Shown: positions 54,888-64,000 of the stretch, in pieces
Layout of the letters: every line of letters starts with the position of its first letter
Position numbering within the stretch: position 1 is the stretch's first letter
From: Dichetophora obliterata
Taxonomy: Eukaryota > Arthropoda > Insecta > Diptera > Sciomyzidae
Direction: 5' to 3'
NCBI GenBank assembly: GCA_963920525.1
Contig: OY986438.1
Coordinates: forward strand, 46,786,288-46,850,287
Length of the DNA stretch: 64,000 bases
Made by a program: the position numbers and the translations under genes
The notes under the pieces: generated by a model
What the model saw: only the letters and a program-made list of their open reading frames with translations
Told to the model about the DNA's origin: nothing
The model's database searches: none

Positions 54888-57123
54888 AAATATGTCGGAA
54901 ATATGTATATTACTCTCAAAAAATCGCCGCCCAAGAAGTTTCACTTCAAAAATTTTTAAAGGTAGGCATTTGACAAATTTTTTTGCAAAACATTTTGTAA
55001 AAGTATCAATAAATAAGTATTTTTTAAATATATATAATAATCATTTGATTTACAAGACATTTTTTAAGTTTAATTTGAGCTGTTTTTTTTTATACATAGT
55101 TAAAAATCCTCAAACATGCTTAAGCCATACTTAACCAAACTGTCTACATATTCACGCAGCTGCAGTTTTGATACTCTATCAAACATAATATAAAAAAAAT
55201 TGTAGGTGAAGTGAGCCAACAGGTCAGTGTTTCTAATCAAAAACAATAAAAAACCATCGTACAAAAGAAATTTTTTCAATTAGGCAAAAAACAAAATACA
55301 AACAAACAAAAAACCTCAAATTTCATGAACATGTGAACCAATTAAATGCACGATTCCTAAAGCAACAAACATGGCTTAAATAGACTTTTCTTGTTAACAA
55401 TTATTAAACAAATCAAATGATAAATCGTATTTCACAGGGCACCACATTTTTTTTCTCTCTCTACGTCTCATGTTTTATGCTGTTAAAGCCAAGTTTAATC
55501 CATTATAAACTATGTTGGACAGACGATACGAACGTATGACGGATGAGTTTGATCTCACATGCATGACCTATCACACAGACAGACAGTCAACTGGACAGAC
55601 AAGGGACATGTAAAAAAAACAAAATTTCAACGAAATGCGGCTATCGGCGTTATAATGACGTTCAACAAAACTTACTCTAGCGCCCCAAAATGACGAACCG
55701 AGATCGTGTGAGTGAGTTAGTTGGTGAGAACGGCGCGTCATAACGCATGTAATCCTGAGGGCTTATGAGTCAAGATCAGACCACATAAGCTCAGAAATCA
55801 GCCCTGTAGGTAATAATTTAAATGTAGTCAGTTTTGATCATTGGACATTGAATTGTTAAGTGGTTCTTTTATAGATTTCTTTATGAGCTTGAAAAGTTTC
55901 TTCGATTTCAAGCAATTTTCCATTCACCACATATAGTTCACATGTGGTTTTTAGCCTTTTAACTTTTAATTGTCATAAAATTGTACTATATAACAAAGGA
56001 TATTTAGTTCACTTCTAAAACTAAAACTAATACTGGAATTTTACATCTTTCATCACACACAGAAATTCAAAACACAATGACTTTTGAAATATTTCAAACC
56101 ACAATTCAACTAAAACCTCTGATTTACTTACGTCTACCTTAGTATCAAGTTAAGTCGACCTTAGTATCGTAAAATGTCAAAGGTTTTAGGGCAAAATTTT
56201 TGAGGAATCGAAGTGTTTAAAAAGCATATATGTAGGATTATAGCCCATTACGTATGTAAGGAAGGCTTGCTTCTTCATGTCATTAACTAAAAAGCTACAA
56301 AAATTTGCCACATTTTGTCCGGAGAATCCAAAAAAAAACTAAGAGAAAAATTATACGAAGAGAACTAGTCATTAGAGACTTTTTTTAGTACATTCCAGTT
56401 TTAAGTCAATATTTAAGACACATTTTTTGTTTCAGATTCACAGATTCGGAAATTAGCTGTTGGCCATGATAGCGTACTTTTTTACTTTGATGCATTCTTT
56501 TACTTAATAAAAAGCTAAAACTAACAAAAAAATTTTTTTTACTATCAAAAATGTAAAAAAAAAACTATTGAAAAATTTAACTTTTATAAAAAATGTTAAA
56601 AAATTGTCGTTTTTTCCGCCTAAGAAACTAGGAATCTATCTAAATTTTGGTTACAGTTCAATTAGATTGTAAGGAATCACAAGGTTTAATTTATGAGAAC
56701 GATTGTTAATGCAAAGATAATAGTTGCTAATGCATTGTGGATTGAAAAAAAAAATTGTGCCAAAATGACTAAAAAACTGAAAATTTCTACTAAGAAAGTT
56801 TGAGATATCTTGGTCAAATTCAGTTGTTGTATTTGGTTTTTTTTTTATTTTATATTTATATTTCAGAAATTTCAATTTAGAACTGGTATGTTAAAAAGAC
56901 GATTCTCACTACGTTGGCACTTTCAAATCTCAAATAACTCAAAAAACTGTCAATGAACAATTTGACACTTCTGGCAGAAAAAATAAAAACTACTTCAATG
57001 TTTTTAAGAAAACTTTTATAATATAATAATTTTCTTAACTATTATTGGCTACATTCGTTTGCATGTTTTTAATGAGCATTTAAAAGGAATTTTGAATTTC
57101 ATTTGACATACATACGATATATC
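54888..57123. other. AT-rich spacer, no gene seen
   Basis: Open frames at 54892-55134 and 56651-56875 are AT-rich and motif-free. A more mixed patch at about 55500-55760 with CACAGACAGACAG has no clear frame. Confidence 0.4.
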
Positions 57124-57858
57124 GCGAGCTGAGAACCAAATGGGTTCATCTGGGATTTTTTTCGAAATGTGTTTTTTATTGATATTTATTCTTTGCGATG
57201 GTTTCCATCTTTTGCTTTCTCCCATTTAAAAAAAAAGCATTCTCAGATAATCACAGTATCAGAAGGTTGTATCTAGAAAAAAGTTGATGAGCTTAGTTAT
57301 TATAAATTGGCATAGCAAATTTCTACTTAATGCAAGCAAAGATTTGCTTAGTTATTATAAATTAAAATAGCAAATTTTGATTAGTTTTTGCTGACATTTA
57401 GCATAATTTTGAAGTGGCTGAGAATCAAGCGCAAGTTTTGCTTAACCACAATACAAATTTAGCAAACAGTTTTCTCCGTGTATATTATTTAAACATTTTT
57501 CATAATATTTTTTATATTTCACCTATGAAATGATTTATAAGTATATGTCTTCCATTTAAAAAAAAAAATGTGTTTGTTCAAGCAAATTTGATTTATCTTA
57601 AAACAAGAAAATTTTTCTTCGATCAGAGCCAGAAGGGTTAATTTGAGTATGAAATTTCTAAAATGCATTTTTTTGGCTTTTTTAATTTTTTTTTTCTTTA
57701 AACTTATAACCTACTAATAATTTATTGAACTTGAGTAATATTGTCTTGTATTTTCAAAATGTTTTATCTAGGTAGCCTAGGAAAGTTTGCGATCTTTAAA
57801 ACTGCTCTCCTGAATAATTTGCCGTGAATGAGATGAACCCCTCTGGTTCTCAGCTCTC
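57124..57858. mobile_element. 735-bp MITE with about 28-bp inverted ends
   Basis: The left end GCGAGCTGAGAACCAAATGG with GTTCATCT is mirrored on the reverse strand at the right by GAGAGCTGAGAACCAGAGGG with GTTCATCT; 24 of 28 or so match. Inside, TTAGTTATTATAAATT with ATAGCAAATTT is repeated at 57293 and 57349. No ORF. The target duplication is not clear. Confidence 0.72.
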
Positions 57859-60379
57859 TGGTATGTTAAAACTTTCTAAACATTTTTTTTTAAAATTCTA
57901 ACAACTCTAAAGAAGGCTTATGGTACCTACCTATAACCGTTTTTTTTTTGCTAGTTTTTCATTTTAGCAATAAAAAAACAATCCCAACAATTTTTTTTGT
58001 TTCATTTTTAAAAAGATTTTTTTATACAAGTACCTACCTATCAGTACAATTCATTCGAAAAATCTACACATTTATTTTATTTTCTTAATCAAAAATTGTT
58101 TAACATTATAGCATTTGTAAATTAATTTTAAATTTTTTTGCATACATTCCTAACCTATTTTTATAACGACTGACTAGTTTTTTTCATAATTGTATAGTTT
58201 TGGAATTTAGTTTTTAAAATTCCTGCAGTTTTTGGAATTAACTGAATTTTTATTCCTAGTAAATTTTTTTTAAAAGCAAAAATGCAGTTTCATTAATTTT
58301 TTTTATTCACCAGAACACTTTTATTAAAAAATTTTAGAAAAACAATTTCCCTACGGGCCCATATTCTAATCTTTTGCTAGCTTAAGTCAACTATTTACAG
58401 CTGGAAGAACCACTTATAGCTATTGATATACCTCATTTATCCAATATTCTGCACATATTTGCCTTTCTTATTCTCGCCTTCTTTTTGTATCTATATCACA
58501 AAAACTAAAAATTTATTACTTTAAAAGAGTTATTTAGTTTCTTCTGATTTCATTTGATTTCTCTTCCACACACACAACCATTTCGATTTTCAGCAAACGT
58601 ATCTTTTTCTATAACCTACCCACCTACCCACTAGTTATGCGTTCTTGCTTGTATTGCGCTCTAAAAGTGTTTTGATAAATTGATGCGAACCTTTTAAAGG
58701 TTGATGATTGTATTTTGTCTCTAGCATGTGACTTTATGAGATATTTTCTCGTTTCACGTTTCTCGCATGGATTTCTTATCGCTCGAGGCTATGCAGACGG
58801 CCAGCGACGACTGACCACATTTTAGCCACAGTTCTTATTTCACGTTATTTTGTATGTTACACAGAATTGAACTTTGTTGTTGCGATTGTTATTTTTTTTC
58901 CTTTATTTTAACAGTTATGGAACATTATAAATTTGAAGAAATAAATTAATCCTATTCGTATTGTTTATTTGTTGGTTATTAAACACCTCTTTAAGAGTGA
59001 TTTTGTTGTAAATTTTTTTTTTTGTTATTTCGGTTTTTATGACTTGCTTTGGTTGGTTTCTTTTTAATTATAAGCACTATTATTATTTAATTTTCAAGTC
59101 TTAAAAGGCACTAAATTGTGGGAAATTTTGGTTTGAAAGTGTCTTATATTGATTAATTATGCGTTGGCTGGCAATCAATTCAGATTGATTCAGAGTAAAA
59201 AAAAAATCAAAATCAATAAAAATCGAAGAGATTACATTTATTGTTATAGCTTAGTTAAGATCTGGAAATAACAAATTTTCAGGTTGATATTTAATATCTG
59301 GGCTTGATACAATACATATTCTTGCAATAGAATAGTTGCAAAGAATGCGTAAAGCTAAGAGTGTGAGTGACAATTTTTGGGCCCACTTTCAAGATAAACT
59401 CTCACTATGAGCACCTTGAGTAAGATCTTGTACTTACCTATGATTAAAACTATCAAGGAAGAAGGTAAGGAACATAATTTTATTTGAAATTTTTCTTTAA
59501 AAAATGATTTTATCGTACAATTTTCTATTCTCTCACAAAACTACTCAGCCAACAAAAACTATTATAAAATAAATATATTTTTTCTTGCTCGGCCGTGTTA
59601 GTTTCCGGGATATATTGTTGATGATAATAAGCTTAAATTATAAAAACTTATTTTTAAAATCTAAACGAAAACTTTGAAATTTTTATAATTTGGTTACAAG
59701 TTTTGAAATGTGGTAACATTTTCTATCCAAAAAATCATAAAGTTTGTTCCCGTAATATTTTTTATATAATTACTATACTAGGAAAAAATAAAACAATATC
59801 AAAGAGAATGAAAAAGAGAGCGTTTAAATTCCTTCTTTTTGTCAGAAGTAACAATTCTGTGTTCACAAGCAATAATCGCTTAAATCTACTTAAGACAGAA
59901 CTGAGTAATTTATGTAGATGTATTCCACGCATATATCTTTATAAACACACAAACTCTGGAGCTTCTAGCATGACCCTAGCTAAAGTTAAGACACAAAAAC
60001 AAAAGGCCCTTTCATTTAACTCATATGGCGATTGAAAACTTTGAAGCAAGGTTTCTCAAAACTTTGAAATCATCCTTAAGCTGTTATAGCTTATCGACAC
60101 AGAAATTTTATTCCTTGAAATTTTAGTTGACAAAAGTATTTGCATTTAAATAAAGAAAATCTAATTAAAAAAAAATCTAAAATAATCAGAACAATTTTTA
60201 ATTATTTTTTAAGTCCCAATGCATTAACTGTTAAATGATATTTATATTGAATTTATAACAATTTTACAGTTTTTTTTAGTGTACTTATTAAAATGTTTAG
60301 TATCTTTTGTTTATAAATAAATGGTTTTATTTCTTACAAAATCAAATCTTTATAATATTTGTGTTTGTTAGTATGTTTT
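57859..60379. other. AT-rich spacer, no gene seen
   Basis: Only low-complexity DNA and short open frames. The 110-residue frame at 59703-60035 is Lys/Asn/Ser-rich and shows no motif. Confidence 0.4.
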
Positions 60380-60854
60380 AGGGAGTCCAATCCCGGAAGC
60401 TTTTCTTGATCCCGGGATTATCGGGATTGAAAATCTTAATCCCGGGATCCCGGGACTAGTTTGGGATTGAAAAATTTAAGAAGTAAATAATTCAAAACGT
60501 TTTCAATACAATTTTTTATTATTTATTACTGGAAACTAAAAAATGTAAATTAATTAATTTACAAAGAAACAAAAAGAAAACAAAACGCATTAATGGTATT
60601 CACAATTGCGTTGTTTTCAGTGTAGTTGAAAAACCCCGTGGTATTGATACCACTCTTTACCGAGCAGTTTTTATATTTTGTTGTTGTTTTAAATGAAATC
60701 TCTCACCAAAATTGTGGTCATTTTAAGTATCTCAATGATATGTTAAACGAACGTGGTTTTTAAAGTTCCATAAACAATTTATCGATAGCCAGTTATTTTC
60801 TAATTGCAAAAATGGAAGAACCTCAAAATACAAGTTATACTTCTTGTGCCATAT

Positions 60855-61768
60855 CAGACCTGTAGTCAGGGGGGTAAGTGGGGCAATGCCCCCCTACTAC
60901 AACCGTTTGCCCCTCTGGCCAAATCAGACAATGAAAAACTTTAAATGAATAATTCATTTGCATTTTGTTGATATGATTGTTTTTTGCTTTAAAATTAGTT
61001 TAGTTTAAAATAACAAAAAAAATACACGTTCACCTTATTCATGACTTGAATATGTAGATGAAATTTGTTTAACAAAAAATTTCAAACAAATTGTTACAAT
61101 TTTTCAAATTTCTCTAAATAGGAATTAATAAAATAAAATTTGAATTTTAATAATTTTTTAACTCGCATCCATTGGAACTTTCTAGAAATGAAAAGTACGT
61201 TATGCACCAATTTGATGCAAATACAAAAAGAATATATAATTCATTGAAATGTTTTTAATTTTTAAAATTTTTTGTATGCATGTTGAATGTTTATTAATTT
61301 TAAAATAAAAAAAAAATTCGATCTTAATTCTAGCAAAAATTTAAAGAAGCAAAAGATACATAAAGATATATATATATATATATAATTTGCATCAATTTAA
61401 TGCAAACGACGAATGCGGGTTAATTAAATTTTTTTATTTGTTTTACTTAAAAAATGTCTTATACATATGCTAGCCCATTTCGTTACTTTTTCCTATATTT
61501 GTAGCCACTTTAAATAAATCTTGTATTTTTACCTTCATTTTATAACAAAGTCCTGAATCAATTTTTATATTATTTTTTTATGTATTAATCTCATGTACAA
61601 AAAGATCTACATATCCATGTAAATATTATAAAATTAACTGTTTTTTAATAAATATGTGTAATGTATTCATTTCACACGTTAAAAAAATTTAAATAGAAAA
61701 ACAAAAAATTGCACCCCTCCCAAGATTCATGCCTGCCCCTTTGTCTTCTTGGTCTGGCTACAGGCCTG
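60855..61768. mobile_element. Non-autonomous hAT, 914 bp, perfect 8-bp target duplication
   Basis: TGCCATAT lies directly before (60847-60854) and after (61769-61776). Ends read inward CAGACCTGTAGTCAG and CAGGCCTGTAGCCAG, 13 of 15 matching. C-rich blocks (GCAATGCCCCCC; GCACCCCTCCC) follow each tip. The interior is AT-rich with no coding frame. Confidence 0.9.
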
Positions 61769-62915
61769 TGCCATATATTAATAATATATATAAAATGGGA
61801 TAGATAACTTATTTACATAGTAAAAAAAGCTATAGTGGGAGGTTCCCAACCACAAATTCTATTTTAAAGGGTGCTCATAGTTGTGGGCTTCAACTATGGC
61901 AAAAAACCGCAATACCACACAATTTTTCATACCCTTATTGTTGAAAACTGAAATAATATTAATGACTTGCAAATTGTATAAATTTAAAGAACAAAAATAT
62001 AAAAAAAAAATAAACCCGAGTAAAAAAAAACTTTTTTGGCTAAGGCCAAACAGCGGCCGTACAAGGCTTAATTTCAAAATATTTGTCTCGGCCGTACGAG
62101 GGTCGTAGAAGGGTCGTGTGCAGAACTTTTTGGCCAAACAGGGGCCGCACAAAGTCCGTTTTTAAATAATCTTGGCCGAGCAGTGATTATTCTACAATGA
62201 AAAGCAGTTTTTCAATTGGAACTTCATACGAAAATAAATTAATGTAAAACGAATTAAAAAGTTGTTTTATACATTTTTGTATTTAATTAATATTTTTTTT
62301 CATTGCCATTAACAGCGGGCCGCTGTTCGCCAGCTCATATTATTGCTCAGGAACAGCTTAAGGTATTATATAAATGTAAAAAATATGCTTTTATACACCG
62401 TCATCATGTTTTTTTTTTTGTGTCTAAGGCAAATTAAGTTTGGAAAATACTTTTCAAAAGCAAAAGCTTTAATTATTCTTTAAGTAATACATTAAGCCAA
62501 TCAACGCGTCTTATTTTTCATTGGTTTTGTTCGGATAATAATATCCCAATTTGTAATAATACAAATATAACTCGCTGATGAGAAGCACCGTTCTGATTCT
62601 ATGCTAGTTGGAGAAATAGTTGTACGATAATCGTAAGCAATTTGTAAGTTTCGATAACGATTGCCTTCACCACAGCACAAAATTATTTCCTACGTTAGAA
62701 TATCTGACAATTTTTAAATACATTGCTGATTTCTCAATGTTGCATATTCTTCTAAGACTTTGCAGTCTTTTCTTTAGTGATTCACACTCATCGTCCTAAC
62801 AATCTTTTTCAGCCTAATAAAAATTTTTTTTAATTTTATATTCATATCAACTTTAATTGAAATGGTTGCATTTACATGAATATTTGTAATATATTTTTTT
62901 TATTTTTTTTTTATT
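61769..62915. other. AT-rich DNA with a GC-rich patch
   Basis: At about 62038-62155 GGCCAAACAGCGGCCGTACA is followed 80 bp later by the variant GGCCAAACAGGGGCCGCACA, and CGGCCGTACGAGG lies between. A 7-bp palindrome ACAGCGG-G-CCGCTGT lies at 62312-62326. No gene seen. Confidence 0.4.
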
Positions 62916-62983
62916 TAAAAATCCCGGAATCTCGGTAGCAAATCCCGGGATTTGAAGGGGCTTAAATTTTCCAATAGACTCCT

Positions 62984-63718
62984 TAACTACTTGATGGATT
63001 TTTATAAAACCAACATCCAACGATGCCTAAAATAACTGAGCTGAACATATGCTATATAAAATTTGCCACCCCCATTTTTTTTGCCACAATTCACACAAAA
63101 TCGAAACATACTGCGTACAAAAAAGTTCAATTTCGTTGGAATGTTCATATAATTACTCAATAATTATATTTTAAATGGACATGACCGCACCTGTGCCATC
63201 CACATCATTGACAAACAAAAGGTGAGTGGGGAGAAAAATCAGATCGGATCGTCGACACCCACAATAGAGCAATTTTTATTGTTCGATAACTAGATAAGAT
63301 AAAATGATGAAATTTAGTGATCCAAAAAGGAAAAAAAGGAAAAAGTGATCGCGGCCGAACCTAATACAAGCCGACACGGATAAATTTCTATAAGTTGGAA
63401 CTCGCAAAGCTATGATGATTAAATTTAATCAAAAAAAAATATGAACATGTTGTCTATGAGTTTGATTGCACCACTCACACGCCTACAAAAGAGCATGTTA
63501 TTCAACAAATATATGCATTCAATATTGAAAAAATTCTAAGAATAAAATAACTTTTACAAAACTTTTTGTTTTTATATCTATAAGGTCTTTTTTTAAGGTT
63601 AGAATTTAAAACTTTTTAAATTAAAAATTATAACAGTGCGCAAGTGTAAAATTTGTTTAGTTTGTATGTGATTTTAAAAAAACAAAACGCGTTTGTGTTA
63701 AACTCATTTTTAAATGAT
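62984..63718. other. Spacer, no gene seen
   Basis: AT-rich with no convincing frame. The open frame of the next feature begins just after a TGA near 63712. Confidence 0.4.
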
Positions 63719-64000
63719 TTAAAGGCGATGTAGAAGGGCAGGAACCACGCGAACAACGGCTTTGGGCAAATGCCACTAGAAATTTCGTTTACAGGTTGCA
63801 AAAAGCGCAAGAATCATGTGAACTGCGCCTTAGAGCAAACTCTGTGAGAAACAGGATAAACAGAGCACAAGAACGTACGAGCGAAAGGCAGACGTAACTT
63901 GATGAACAAAGAGCAAGAATTTTGAACCAGAGAAATTCTGTACTAGGCCCAGCACATTTGAGTAACGTGGCATCTAAATACTTATCCGAAATTTTAGCCA
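63719..64000 (+). pseudogene. STPR-like repeat protein fragment (possible Helitron ORF N-terminus), runs off the window
   Basis: One frame reads GQEPREQRLWANATRNFVYR, then LQKAQESCELRLRANSVRNR, INRAQERTSERQT, a TAA, then LDEQRARILNQRN and VLGPAHLSNVASKYLSEILA to the window edge. The pattern is a roughly 23-residue repeat with RL at its start and NR-AQE at its end, as in STPR (score-and-three-amino-acid peptide repeat) domains of the FMBP-1 type. Such repeats also precede the Helitron helicase-like domain in many insect proteins. One in-frame stop (about 63895-63897) breaks it. There is no ATG in frame, so the start is upstream or lost. Confidence 0.45.

Larger units (their letters stand above)
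60380..62983. mobile_element. Element with CCCGGGAT-rich subterminal repeats, possibly hAT
   Basis: The left tip TTAGGGAGTCCAAT and the right tip, read inward, TTAAGGAGTCTATT are inverted at 11 of 14 positions. Just inside both lie GC-rich clusters: AATCCCGGGATCCCGGGA (about 60440-60460, plus GATCCCGGGATTATCGGGAT) on the left and CCCGGAATCTCGG with AATCCCGGGATTTG on the right (about 62923-62955). These stand out sharply from the AT-rich interior. I see no transposase; a non-autonomous hAT is nested at 60855. Family call is tentative. Confidence 0.45.

Noticed and set aside
62038..62155. CpG-rich patch as a promoter
   Set aside because: It consists of two variants of one short GGCCAAACAG-GGCCG repeat with no transcript features nearby.

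Overview
The window is AT-rich eukaryotic DNA and looks like insect nuclear sequence, most likely from a higher fly (Diptera). The evidence is the set of transposon families (Minos-like Tc1, hAT, piggyBac, Mutator-like, jockey/CR1-type and RTE-like LINEs), short GT-AG introns of 61-73 bp, a CAAAATG-type start context, opa-like CAG/CAA and CTG/TTG runs, and a (TCTG)n-containing element end. I see no intact host gene. The window reads as intergenic or long-intron DNA packed with decayed mobile elements. Two short stretches (43652-43863 and 52677-52756) have the splice signals and openness expected of host exons, but I cannot name the gene.

Layout. 1-1470: hAT transposase fragment (minus strand), then two MITEs flanked by TTA that share one target site. 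1470-12000: mostly unique AT-rich DNA with a tRNA-like relic, microsatellites and an internally deleted Mutator-like transposase (5834-6240). 11992-14816: LTR-like copy carrying a 52-60 bp minisatellite, split by a Minos-like Tc1 element (12800-14404). 16935-21590: jockey/CR1-type LINE split by a 2.37 kb hAT with a perfect 8-bp target duplication, followed by two adjacent fold-back elements (21768-22652, 22844-23677). 25139-30327: two abutting Tc1 elements; the second holds a hAT, which itself holds a LINE fragment. 31657-33954: complete but dead piggyBac flanked by TTAA. 34581-36840: unclassified element with 23-bp terminal inverted repeats, containing a Helitron-like end, a degenerate tandem array and a spliced-looking reading frame. 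37048-40430: two more LINE pieces, one carrying RT and one carrying a gag-like ORF1.

44165-51467: a TTAA-flanked MITE, an RTE-like RT tail, a MITE with near-perfect inverted ends, a hAT C-terminus, and a second LTR-like copy (47565-49558, target duplication GTAT) whose array has expanded to 19 units with a higher-order 376-bp repeat. A tRNA-derived SINE follows at about 50.2 kb and a second copy lies at about 54.7 kb. 51.5-64 kb: mostly AT-rich spacer with a 735-bp MITE, an element with CCCGGGAT-rich ends (60380-62983) that contains a 914-bp non-autonomous hAT with a perfect 8-bp target duplication, and at the right edge a broken reading frame with STPR-like 23-residue repeats.

Almost every recognisable coding segment is broken by frameshifts, stops or nested insertions. 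The genes therefore do not form a working pathway; what the window mainly records is an insertion chronology. Family assignments come from motif recognition by eye, without any database search.
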